Assembly (NCBI GenBank): GCA_035772405.1
Contig: JAYKKM010000122.1
Location: forward strand, 1,935,501-1,999,500
DNA length: 64,000 nt
Reading direction: 5' to 3'
DNA from: Chrysogorgia sp. JL179-B06
Taxonomy: Eukaryota > Cnidaria > Anthozoa > Scleralcyonacea > Chrysogorgiidae
The notes under the pieces are model-generated. The model was not told the origin of the DNA, searched no databases, and saw nothing but the letters and a program-made list of their open reading frames with translations. Each line of letters begins with the position of its first letter. The stretch's first letter is position 1. Below, in pieces: positions 11,931 to 21,769 of the stretch. A program made the position numbers and the translations under genes.

Positions 11931-12003
11931 ATCTATATGATTTATTTGGAAAAGTGCGTTGGTACCACCATGTTCTTTTTATATGTGTTTCTGTGGTGTG
12001 GAG

Positions 12004-12156
12004 CACTGTGGGTAAGCATGTGTATAACCATAACGCTAAACCCCCCGATCCAAACGAAGAAGGTGGGTATTATATTAGACGGTGTTATACCCACCTTCTT
12101 CGTTTGGATCGGGGGGTTTAGCGTTATGCATGGTTATACACATGCTTACCCACAGT
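12004..12156. repeat. Near-perfect ~67-bp-arm hairpin
   Basis: The arms 12004-12070 and 12087-12156 are reverse complements apart from a 3-base insertion, with a 16-bp spacer. The arms are coding-like (a frame with TVGKHVYNHN) and end at CACTGTGGGTAAG. This appears to be an inverted duplication of the end of the adjacent minus-strand viral-type gene. Confidence 0.9.
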
Positions 12157-12598
12157 GATTCCACCAATGCCGATTAGTGGTAAGTAGGGGCTTGATTACT
12201 TTCTCGACTATACAATATACGTCACGTTTTAAGAGCTCGTCTTTCTTTAGTTCGTTGGTTGAATCTTCAGGGTTTTCGATAGCGTCAAATCCTCCGAGAG
12301 TACTACTAAACTTACTAATAAGTAGGTTAGTCAGAAACTCGTTTGCTTTTTGCGTCCTTTTACGTTCATACTCAACGTACAGTTTGTCTATTACTTTGTT
12401 TGAAGCTTTTTTAATGTAAGCAACCGATTTGTCCAATTCTCCATCCTCCATCCTCAGCGAGTTTAGTCAGTTCGTCTCGTTTTTTGTCGACGTGTTTGTG
12501 TCGTTTACTTCTTCCGCAATAGTGGATTCTGCGTCTTGTATCTCTTCAATGAGTTCGTCAATTGTCTTAAGATTTTTTGTCTTGCGCTTTGGCATGTC
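12146..12598 (-). pseudogene. Viral-cluster gene, Lys/Arg-start protein (broken)
   Basis: Starts MPKRKTKNLK at 12598 and is acidic and coiled-coil-like. It is interrupted after about 45 codons and continues in another frame with KSVAYIKKASNKVIDKLYVEY. A second, differently broken copy is at 31998-32255 on the plus strand. Function unknown. It is placed with the capsid-type genes by strand and adjacency. Confidence 0.5.
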
Positions 12599-12599
12599 C

Positions 12600-13165
12600 T
12601 ATTCTATACAATATGTTTTATTTTGCGGAATAACTATTTCGTAGGAGTATGGGTGTCTTAGAAGTATCTCCAATCTTGCGTACTCGTTGTCTTTTAACTG
12701 TCTTGTCACTTTCGCAATCTCCGCTTTATCTACTCCGTTAAGATAATCGTCTATAATGGTTTTCATATCGTTTCTATTAGGGTTATAGAATGTCACTAAC
12801 TTTGAGATGTTATCACGGTTGTTGTGTTATAACGATCGTGCATGACAAGTTATGTCTAGCGCTAAAAGCTACTTTGACTAGTTCACTGGTTCTATTTTTT
12901 ACGTTCTGTCCACTTACACAATCATCTATTATTATTAATGAGTTGGTACCTTTATAAATCTCGATTACGTGTTTAAGAATTATGTTGACATTGTCCTGTT
13001 CACACTGAATAGCGATAAAGTCTGGATCTTTTATGAATTTCCATTCTCTGTACGTCTTATTCCACTCGAATGTTGCGCATATAAGAATGATGTAATCGAA
13101 GTGATTCATATATTCTTTCTCTATCATATCCAAGAGGTAACGTGTCATACCAACAATCAGCATGT
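12600..13165 (-). pseudogene. A32/FtsK-type packaging ATPase remnant
   Basis: The frame at 13163-12813 has the Walker B-like strand SLIIIDDC (about residues 75-82) followed by VKVAFSARHNLS and IVITQQ. This pattern is known from genome-packaging ATPases of Polintons, Polinton-like viruses and related large DNA viruses. The N-terminal MLIVGMT runs straight into RYLLDMIEKEY, so no P-loop is present. A stop follows ITQQP, and the C-terminal part continues at 12796-12599 (FYNPNRNDMKTIID). The gene is decayed and not expected to be active. Confidence 0.6.
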
Positions 13166-13189
13166 TAAAAGGTGTTTTCCTGATATAGA

Positions 13190-14439
13190 ATACTATATGT
13201 TTTAGTATTGGATTGATAGTAGATCGTTGTTGATGAGGTTTACGAATCCGTCGGAGAGCACGAATATTCTACACATAACGTTCGCTGTTGTGGCTTCTTT
13301 ACTGATTCCATCAATATTCCCGACTGAGTGTTCACGATCTTTTTTCCAGTTGCGACTTTCGCATTATCTTCGATAGATCTAACGTCAACAACCAAAGCGA
13401 AACCGTCTTTGTAAAACTTTTGGTTCGTCATATGCTAGTCATAGTCTAGTTTTTGTCCAAATAATCTATTCGCTTCTCCCCAGATTCTCGATTTCGGTAT
13501 TCCTTGACTGTAGACCATATTTGGCACGCCTTCTATATACTAACTCTATGTTTGGGTATAACGAACGCCTCGCTATCAGTTCTTGTTTTGTTTGTGAAGA
13601 GTAAAACGTACGACGGCTTTCGTTGATTTTCTCGGCAGGTTAATGTTTTCATTTATGAGCGTGCTTCCTTTATCCCACTCGACGGTCTTCATCAGTGTGA
13701 CGTGTTCGTATGATAGAGATCTTCCGGATCATGCGTATATATAGAGACGATACTTCGTCCGTGACTTCTTGGCTCTCGATAGTTTCGTACTCCAACTCAA
13801 GGTTCTCCGTGTAGCCAGCCACAGCTGATCCAGATTGAGCCACCATAATATCAGATGCTTTGGGGAGTGTGATTACATACCTGAGATCATTGTTCATGTT
13901 GTACGGTGCGTATAAACCATGGTCTTCTAGAATTTTGTCAAGTTGAACCTTTTGTTTCGTGCCATGAATAGAGAACATCAGAGCATCGCTTTTTGTGTGT
14001 CTCCACTGGTAGCGCCGCTGTCGTCCTTTGAGATTAATTTTCGAAGGTTCTCGTTTGCTATACCATATTCAACCATCTGATCTCGTTCACTGTTAGATTT
14101 CCAGATCGAGGTCTTTGTATGTGCCGATGACGCTTTCACCACTGTTGTCGTACACGGATTCACCCGCTAATTTTATCGCCAGTCTCTCAAGTAGTAGTCT
14201 CGAAAGGTTGTTAAAAACCATGATTTCGCGTTCGAACTTTTAAAGTCGAATAGAAGATGGAGACTGGAGGGTACCAAACAAGTGTTAGCTTTTATTCTCG
14301 GGATGTCAACGTATAACTCCTCCCCTGGATTGGCTTTGTTGGGGTTCAGCGTTACGACATGACGGGTTCTTGTGCCTTTGATAGTAGATATTTCGCGACG
14401 TCTATACCCAGGAAGCAATTCCTTTTCGTTAGTATTCAT
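13190..14439 (-). pseudogene. Capsid-like (major capsid candidate) gene remnant
   Basis: A run of overlapping minus-strand frames (14439-14173, 14163-13978, 13978-13670, then 13431-13240) reads as one gene broken by several frameshifts. Visible blocks include TIKGTRTRHVVTLNPNKANP, KLISKDDSGATSGDT, DHGLYAPYNMNND, LPKASDIMVAQSG and KKIVNTQSGILME. I recall such blocks from uncharacterised proteins common in cnidarian genomes. Its size, and its position beside a packaging ATPase and a hydrophobic small protein, suggest a double-jelly-roll major capsid protein of a Polinton-like virus. That assignment is inference. Confidence 0.5.
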
Positions 14440-14461
14440 AACGTATATTATAGCATATGTT

Positions 14462-14800
14462 TTATTTCCTCTGTTTGTACTGGTCGTAGACGAACCAAGC
14501 TAGTGCTATTGATAGGATCCATAAATTAGACGCTAACCAAGACACACCTTTAGCTCCCCACTTTAACACAGTCGCCACCATGTTTAGTAGTCCAGCCAGT
14601 AGAGGACCAGCATTTTTAGCTAGATTAGCTATAGCGTTTCCTAATTCTCCAAGTGCTTGGCCACCTTTGACGATAGCACCTGTTATTATCCCAGCTATAG
14701 AGATTGATATAGCGCTTATTCCAACTAAGTTTTCCTTTGCCCATTTTTTGAACCTCTCGAATCTGTTTAGATCGTTACCCTCAACCTCGTCTTTTAACAC
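14462..14800 (-). CDS. Hydrophobic Gly/Ala-rich viral-cluster protein
   Basis: 112 codons remain open. After a charged N-terminus (NRFERFKKWAKEN) come a hydrophobic segment (about residues 27-47, GISAISISIAGIITGAIV), a Gly/Ala/Leu helix (about 50-75) and a C-terminal membrane segment (about 88-106) ending YDQYKQRK. It sits 22 bp upstream of the capsid-like gene on the same strand. Small hydrophobic proteins with this profile accompany capsid genes in Polinton-type elements, possibly as membrane-active virion proteins. The true start may lie upstream. Confidence 0.45.
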   Translation of the reverse strand: MLKDEVEGNDLNRFERFKKWAKENLVGISAISISIAGIITGAIVKGGQALGELGNAIANLAKNAGPLLAGLLNMVATVLKWGAKGVSWLASNLWILSIALAWFVYDQYKQRK

Positions 14801-14908
14801 ACCTATACTGCCTCGTCGTGTTCTGGTCTCATGTTGTTTTCGATACGGATATGCTATCTGCCTTCAAGTAAGCTGTCTCACTATAACGCTCTCATAGAAC
14901 TGTTCTTT

Positions 14909-15076
14909 TAGAGGTAATATTTGGCATTTCACTCGATCAAACTACATGTTGAAAGGATTTATGGTGAAGGAAAATTTCGAGTGTTGGAATACATACATTT
15001 TTAAGACCAAACCGGGACCAGTTGCGAAAAATGCAACTTCAAGGCCTTCCGGCTGGAATTGAACCCGCGACCCTGC
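14909..15076 (-). mobile_element. tRNA-derived SINE (family A), 5'-truncated copy
   Basis: Reverse complement of the SINE at 23903-24060: GGAATTGAACCCGCGACC (B box region, antisense), GACCAAACCGGGACCAGTTG, GAAGGAAAATTTCGAGTG. The A-box half is lost where the LINE fragment begins. The left tail carries the CACTCGATCAAACTACATG motif seen in the 1.3-1.9 kb repeat. Confidence 0.8.
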
Positions 15077-15079
15077 GGC

Positions 15080-16095
15080 GGATAAAATAAAAAGAAAAAT
15101 CAAGCCAACATCATCCCCAACATCAACCACTTGTGCGCACTGCTTTGAGTTTAATGAAACCGACGAACCTCTGGTACACCAGCAACTGAGAAATCTGAAA
15201 ACGAATAAAGCTACTGGACTTGATCAAATTAGTGCACGATTACTAAAAGACGCCGCTTTTACGATTGCACCCACTTTGACAAAAATCTTCAACATATCAT
15301 TATGTTCTGCAACGTTTCCCGATATTTGGAAAAAAGGCAAAGTTGTTCCTCTCTTCAAATCTGGCGATCCAACACTACCTAATAACTACCGACCTATAAC
15401 AATTCTACCAACCTTAAGTAAAATATTGGAACGCATTGTACACCGACAAGTCTACGCATACATGCAAGAACACAATCTCATCGCTGCAGAGCAATTTGGT
15501 TTTCGGTCTAAACTATCTACAGAAGTTGCGCTAGCAAAGTTCACTGATGAAATATTAAATAATCTTGACGAGAAATTAGTTACAGGAGCTATTTTCATCG
15601 ACCTACGAAAAGCATTCGATACATGAGTAGACCATTTATTATTGATTTCAAAATTGAAAAACCTTGGATTTAACATTCACGGTCTGAACTGGTTCGCGTC
15701 ATATCTATCATCACGCACTCAAGTAACAACCGTCAACAACAGCAGCTCAATTTCAAGACCAATCGCCGTCGGTGTTCCACAAGGAAGTATACTGGGTCTT
15801 TTGCTTTTCTTAATATACATAAACGACCTGCCAAAATGCCTTATAGTTACAGCAAATCAGTTTTATACGCCGATGATCCCTATTGTATTATTCTGCCAAA
15901 ACAGCATCATATTACTTCAAAGTAACATGAACACTGATTTACAACTATTATCTAAATGGCTCGACGAAAACCTCCTCACACTTAATTTTGAAAAAACCAA
16001 GTTCCTTATCTTTTCGAACAAAAATCAATTAAAGTCTTACTCCAACTTACAAATCACCATTCATAACCAGAAAATCAAACAAGAACATTCGTTTA
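15080..16095 (+). pseudogene. LINE fragment, reverse-transcriptase domain
   Basis: Reads NKATGLDQISARLLKDA, then WKKGKVVPLFKSGD, NNYRPITILPTLSKILERIV, EQFGFRSKLST, the motif A region IFIDLRKAFDT and motif B GVPQGSILGLLLFLIYINDL. This is a CR1/L2/jockey-group non-LTR reverse transcriptase. A TGA stop interrupts it at 15624-15626. The catalytic YADD region is degraded (near 15860-15880). The frame ends abruptly at about 16095, where tandem repeats start. It lacks the endonuclease, and the 5' side abuts a SINE. Confidence 0.85.
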
Positions 16096-16490
16096 CACAC
16101 ATGTCCGTCACGCAAACATGCATTTTTATGTGTGTTATACACACATATGCGTCACGAAAACCTGCATTTTTATGTGTGTGTTACACACACGTGCGGCACG
16201 CAAACCTGGCATTTCAAGTGTGTGTAACACACATTTGCGTCACGCACACCTGGACTTTTAAGAGTGCATTACACAAATGTACTTGCTTCGTGCACACCTG
16301 GAATTTTAAATGTATGTATGTAAACACACATTTGCGTCGCGTAAACCTGTATTTTAATGGTGTGTTACACACATGTGCGTCATGCACATCTGGACTTTTA
16401 AGCGTCCGTAACACACATATGTGCGTCACGCACAACTGAACTTTTAAGTGTGCGTTACACACATGTGCGTTACACACATGTGCGTCAAGA
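16096..16490. repeat. ~58-bp diverged tandem repeat (GTGCGTCACGCA...)
   Basis: About seven degenerate units containing TTACACACATGTGCGTCACG and AACCTGGACTTTTAAG. The array opens long but meaningless frames on both strands. Confidence 0.8.
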
Positions 16491-16496
16491 TTTTTT

Positions 16497-16600
16497 TGGT
16501 CTGCGCATGCGCAAAATTTATTGATCTGCGCATACGCAAAATGTATTGGTCTGCGCATGCGCAAGATTTTTTGGTCTGCGCATGCGCAAGATTTTTGAAA
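16497..16600. repeat. Four 25-bp repeats with NRF1-type palindromes
   Basis: TGCGCATGCGCA at 16502, 16552 and 16577, and TGCGCATACGCA at 16527, have an exact 25-bp period. The perfect copies equal the NRF1 (nuclear respiratory factor 1) consensus palindrome. There is no adjoining promoter evidence, so function is open. Confidence 0.85.
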
Positions 16601-16829
16601 TTACGGGGTAAATTTATATTCTGTATCATTTGATACAAAATAATAATAGGGGTAGATCTTTTTCATTTCAATGATTTCATACAGATCTGTATCAATTAAA
16701 AGAAAATTGACTAACTTGACAACAAGAACAAAATTTAAGTTTTATTATTAGATTATACTACATACACACGCGTGCAAACTGTTATTACAATTTTACAACC
16801 CAACACATATTAACGCAATTGCTGCAAAG

Positions 16830-18440
16830 CACACTATATCAAGTCACTCTTTAAATTATTATTTCGACTTGAAAATAAAGTTAATGTTACAATTATTAAA
16901 CGTTCCATAAGTTGCAACATTTTCCGCAACAGTACTTTGACTTGAAGTGGGACATGACGGAACACTGGAAGGCAAATGTATACTCGCTAAAATGTCCTCG
17001 CTTATGTCACAATCAAATTCGTCGAAAACATCTTCAAACAAAGCCGTGTCATTCTTAGCTATACTCCTCTCATGTACACTACGTAAGCCTTCTACGCCTG
17101 GGAAATTTCCGTCAAACTTACATGCGTTGCTTCTAACATCAATACTGGGTTTGTAGTGCATACAGGACTAAGAACTTTGCTAGCTAGCACTGTCTGCTCA
17201 TTACTTGGCTTTTGATATTTTAACAAAGCGTTTGAAGTGTGCCCAGTTCTTTCCCTTGCTATTCCTTCTTCGACAGAATTTTGAAAGAGCCTAGTGGCAC
17301 ATGTAATTCGCAAAGAATGCGAAGTCTTATGAGGTAGACCTGCCTTCGCACATAACTGAACAGGCAAAATATTGTTAAACGTGTTTAAGCCAACTGCACT
17401 CTTTTCGTATCCGAAACTTCCATCTCTATTTGGCCTTAGATAGCCCCATCTAACTGCATAGCAACTTCGCAGACCTTCTCAATATACAAGCGGTACAAGA
17501 ATTGTAAGCACAAATCGTGAATTTCAATTGGTTCATGGCATATATGTTTTATATAGCGTGGTTGTTTCTTTAAATCTTTCAAACCGCCATGAAATGTCTT
17601 TGATGAGGTTTCGTCGAAAATAATCAGGTTGTCAACAAGTACGATATTTGTTATCCGCAACAATCTGTGCTCATTTGCACGCAAGCCGAACAGTTTACCG
17701 TTATAAAAGTATAAAGTATGAATTAAAGACTCAGCTGAATGTCCACCAAGTAAATTCTGTCTCCACAACTCCACTCTTCTTGTTCCGTCACCTCACCTCT
17801 CTCCGGCTTCTTTGTTACCTGCGCTATGCCCATCTTGTTGGCTTCCCTCATTTCGGCATCTAATGCCTTACGAAACGTCGAGAATCTGTGTGCAAAATAC
17901 AAAGGGAGTATAATGACTAATAATTCGTATTATTAACTACACTTGCATTAATGTACTCAAAATGCATATAAAAATACTCCTGCTCACACTTCACTAACCT
18001 TTTATCGCCCTTTGCTAAAAGATTGATGCTGAAAACGCCATTAATATTTTGTATATGTCGATTGATACCGCAAATAATCATGTACATGCAGCGTTCACGG
18101 GGATACCTCTTACCATCACGATTCACGACCTCGCCAACAAACTTTGTCAGCCAAATGTTAAGCGATTCAGCTGACATTTCGTGAGACTTTCTTTGGAGAC
18201 TATTCGAACCCAAATGACTCATTTTCTGCTATTTTATTCCGACGATACATGCTTTTGCCATTCTTCGAATATCTTCACAGCCCATTTTGTATTGTACCGT
18301 GTGTTTTTGGGTACTGTTTCTTCTAGCCATGAAGTCTCTTCTTCCACACTTTTAGGCTTTCGAAAACGGGCATGATCTGAAATTTAGAAATCCTGTGTGC
18401 GACTGACGACAACTTTCAATGTCCAAGGCGAGCAATGCAC
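16830..18440 (-). mobile_element. Crypton tyrosine-recombinase element
   Basis: Coding blocks in order on the minus strand: 18378-18240 (HARFRKPKSVEEETSWLEE, NTKWAVKIFEEWQ), 18222-17930 (SLNIWLTKFVGEVV, DGKRYPRERCMYMIICGINR), 17880-17770 (FRKALDAEMREANK), 17774-17436 and 17367-16859. This order matches the KIAA1958/ZMYM-like Crypton recombinases: core-binding domain, then catalytic domain. The catalytic set is visible: Arg in GKLFGLRANEH (about 17680), HSLR (about 17319-17308), GHT, and the Tyr nucleophile in LLKYQK (about 17217). The blocks lie in different frames, and at least one junction (about 18230) needs a frameshift, so the copy is probably dead unless short introns explain the breaks. 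Confidence 0.8.
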
Positions 18441-18515
18441 GAGATTTTGAATAAATTTTCCTAATCATATAGCCACACAAACAATGCATTTTGTCCCTAG
18501 AGCATACTCTCAATA

Positions 18516-18780
18516 CAGTGTGTATAAAAAAAAACTGAACCCTTAGAAAACGGTCTTCCTGGGAAATTAAAAAGACGGTCTTAATACACCTGGGAAATTA
18601 AGATAACTTGTAAACGTACGAAGGAGCATAACTGCAAAGAAACGTTAATATATTTAACATGTTTCTTTGCAGTTATGCTCTTTCATACGATTACAAGTTA
18701 TCTTAATTTAGACCATGTTTTTAATTTCCCAAAAGTATAATATCGTTTTCTAAGGGTTCGGTTTTTTTTTATACACACTG
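18516..18780. mobile_element. Palindromic MITE with TA duplication
   Basis: TA at 18514-18515 and 18781-18782 flank a 265-bp element. Its ends CAGTGTGTATAAAAAAAA pair for about 37 bp with one mismatch. The inner arms (GAGCATAACTGCAAAGAAAC) also pair around a short AT loop. The TA duplication and CAGT ends fit Tc1/mariner. Confidence 0.9.
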
Positions 18781-19044
18781 TACAATACTTAGCTATGCGG
18801 CACAACAACTGAATAAACTACTCGAATATTAATCACTAAACAGCTCCAAAGAATTTTGCGATGCAACAGACATATAAGATTATTCCAGCAACTTTGACAA
18901 AAACTTTAAAACTCTTTCAAAAAGATATATGAAACCGCATAGCTAAATTAAACACTTCGACATGAATTTCACAAGCCATTTACAACATTCGCGTATCCGA
19001 TTCGTATTATATCCGATACAACACGGCCGCTCATGTTGTAAATA

Positions 19045-19270
<226 letters not shown>

Positions 19271-19620
19271 AAGTAAAATAGATAATCAAAATTTATTGCT
19301 TGGCAAACGTTGGAGATGAAATAATAAGTAGATTAACCACTCATTTTTAAAAAAACTTTATTGCACTAACGTTTTCGCTTGTTGCTCTTCAGGTGCAAAG
19401 TGTATACTGAGTGTATACTGAGTGTATACTTGTTGGAATTGTGACAGTTGGAATTAAATCCATGCAGTTCAAAATATATACCTTGATAATTAGCCTATAT
19501 ATACAGTAGTTTATGGTGCAAAAACATGCATACTATAGCTGTGTTTATATGACCTGGGCGTGGCCTACAATTTTGTAGCAATAAACAAGCATTACTGTAT
19601 ACTTATCAGTGTTAATATTA
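19271..19620. other. Intergenic, no feature seen
   Basis: No gene or RNA recognised. One triplicated GTGTATACT word lies near 19397-19430. Confidence 0.4.
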
Positions 19621-19624
19621 TATA

Positions 19625-19805
19625 CACTGCTGTAGTGATCGGAGTAAACAGACGATAAGTACATGCATGATTGTCATGCAAGTTCATATCCTCAGAAAAA
19701 TTATTCCGTGTCCCAGACAGGGATAACTTTCAGAATTCCGGTGAGACGCTCTAACCATTGAGCTACTGAGACTCAGATGGAGAGTGAAGGTTACAATGAT
19801 GTACT
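19625..19805 (-). mobile_element. tRNA-derived SINE (family B) copy
   Basis: Antisense head CCGGTGAGACGCTCTAACCA and ACTGAGACTCAGATGGAGAG, with the same body (TGTAGTGA..GGAGTAAACAGACGAT) as the copy at 59500-59692. The sense-strand form has the tRNA A-box pattern TGGTTAGAGCGTCTCACCGG. Confidence 0.7.
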
Positions 19806-19879
19806 GATTCGATTTATATATGTTTACCTATATACAGCTCGCATTCACGTACAGCAGTGTATATATATTAACACATCCG

Positions 19880-20800
19880 AGCATTACTGCATCATTACTA
19901 CATCAAGTAATGAAGCCGAGTTCGTATTCTTTACGCAGAAATAAGGATATCCTGCTTACGGTTTCCCATACAAAAACCAAAAAGACCTTTGGTGATAGGG
20001 CCTTTGCTGTGGCAGCACCGAAACTTTTTAACGACCTTCCACGAGAAATCAGACATGAGACGAATTTTAATAAATTTAGGGCGTTACTTAAAGTGCACCT
20101 GACATCAAAATTTTTTATTGTCTTATTTGCAAGAACTTTTAAAATGATAAAGTAACTTCTTTTGAAGATTTTCGTTTCTTTGCTTTCTTTTTTAGATATA
20201 TCAGTTTGTTTGATATGCAAATGTACGGAATTTACGTCACACATGCATAATGACTTATTGGAGAAATGTGTGTATCTCTTTCATTCTCGAACGAAATCCT
20301 TTAAAATCAAAAAGTTTGGTGTTGTGGGAGAAACACGCACACGTGTTATTCACACTTTAGTGTTTTTATTTGATGAACGCAAATATATATAACATTCTCT
20401 GATAAGTCATTATGCATGCGTGACGTAAATTCCGGACATTTGCATATCAAACAAACTGATATATCTCAAAAAGAAAGCGAATAAACGAAAATCTTCAAAA
20501 GAAGTTACTTTATCATTTTAAAAGTTCTTCCAAATAAGACAATAAAAAATTTGATGTCAGGTGCACTTTAAGACATTCTTGTTTAGGATCGCTTATGCCT
20601 AATTTTGTCTAGTAACATTGATTTTATTTTATACACTGTACATATTTTTCTTAGTATACTGAATCCGTGTAATTTACTCCTGTAATATAGGTTATATATA
20701 TATTAATTTATATTTATTGTAACGCGCATTTGATCATATTTGAATGTAAATTTGCGCGCTATAAGTATTAAATTATTATTAAATTATTATTACTGATATA
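19880..20800 (+). pseudogene. LINE 3' end split by a foldback element
   Basis: The C-terminal ORF2 piece SYSLRRNKDILLTVSHTKTK, GDRAFAVAAPKLFNDLPREI and NKFRALLK is typical of CR1/L2-type RT C-termini. The coding frame is broken at 20088 by a 476-bp TTAA foldback element. The frame resumes after it with TFLFRIAYA and a stop near 20610. The 3' UTR has a GCGC-stem hairpin (20723-20762) and an (ATT)n tail to about 20800, typical of L2/CR1 3' ends. Confidence 0.75.
20092..20567. mobile_element. Foldback element with TTAA duplication
   Basis: TTAA at 20088-20091 and 20568-20571. The ends AGTGCACCTGACATCAAA pair with TGATGTCAGGTGCACT. The arms are about 170 bp (to about 20260 and from about 20400) around a 140-bp loop. 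TTAA duplications point to piggyBac or Kolobok mobilisation. There is no transposase. Removing the element with one TTAA restores the LINE frame, which confirms both borders. Confidence 0.92.
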
Positions 20801-20845
20801 GTAACTGCTGCATAGGCAGTACATATCTCATTCGAACCAGTACAT

Positions 20846-20945
20846 CATTGTAACCTTCTCTCTCCATCTGAATCTCGATGGCTCAATGGTCAGAGGCCGT
20901 CACTGGCAATAAGAAGGTTATAATTTTTTCAACCACGTCCATGTA
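20846..20945 (+). mobile_element. SINE family B head fragment
   Basis: ATCATTGTAACCTTCTCTCT, then CGATGGCTCAATGGTCAGAG and TCACTGGCAATAAGAAGGTT. This is the sense-strand counterpart of the 19625-19805 copy, diverged. Confidence 0.6.
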
Positions 20946-21309
20946 TTGTATACTGGCATGTATTCCATATATAATATGTGTTTACAGTACTCCATCCATT
21001 ATGGAACATGTTAGGCCTATATAGTAGCTGGCCTAGTGGGCCACAACTATTATGTCTGTCAATGTAAAATACAGCTTATATAAGATTATGTTGACTTTGG
21101 GTATGTTAACATTCACTATGTCAGCAGAAATTGTTAGGGATTGAACAAGTACTGTACATGTCTACTAGATCATTGTCGACAAGCAGACTAGTCATGTCAT
21201 CCTGAATATAGGTTATATATGTGCATGGTGATATAATTTAGATACTATAGTACACAATGCTATTTGCTTTGTTACATGGCAAATATAGTATCTGCAATCT
21301 GCATTAGGC

Positions 21310-21372
21310 ATTATTATTATTAGTGTTATTATTATTAATAATAATAATAATAATTATAATAATAATAATAAT

Positions 21373-21422
<50 letters not shown>

Positions 21423-21423
21423 A
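21310..21423. repeat. (TAA)n microsatellite
   Basis: About 110 bp of ATT/AAT trinucleotides. The flanks 20946-21309 and 21424-21769 show nothing recognisable. Confidence 0.9.
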
Positions 21424-21769
21424 ATATTTATACAGGATAGCCCCTTCAATGCTAACACTCGTATCAATATATGGGGGTCTTGTTTTCTAAAAAATTACAG
21501 TTATTACAAATTTCAACACATATTCATATATGTACAGTAAAATGTTACAAAAACTAATTTTAACTCAAAAGTTGTATATCCTGCACATATTGTCAATTAA
21601 GGCAATATATAATGGTGCTACAACATGTACAGTATGTATGAATAGATTCATTGAGACATGGAATATAGCTCTTTACCGGTAGATATGATGTTAAAATGCC
21701 TTCACAGAATTTCTTAACTAGCATTACACAATGTAACTTGCTTCTAATACAAAGAGGTACCAATCCTAG

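Noticed and set aside
13240..14439. Host multi-exon gene for the capsid-like region
   Set aside because: Frame changes lack GT/AG borders and occur within conserved blocks, so frameshift decay explains them better.
16214..16638. Cys/His/Ala-rich frames at 16.2-16.6 kb resembling zinc fingers
   Set aside because: They arise from the GTGCGTCACGCA and TGCGCATGCGCA repeats, and all strands and frames look similar.
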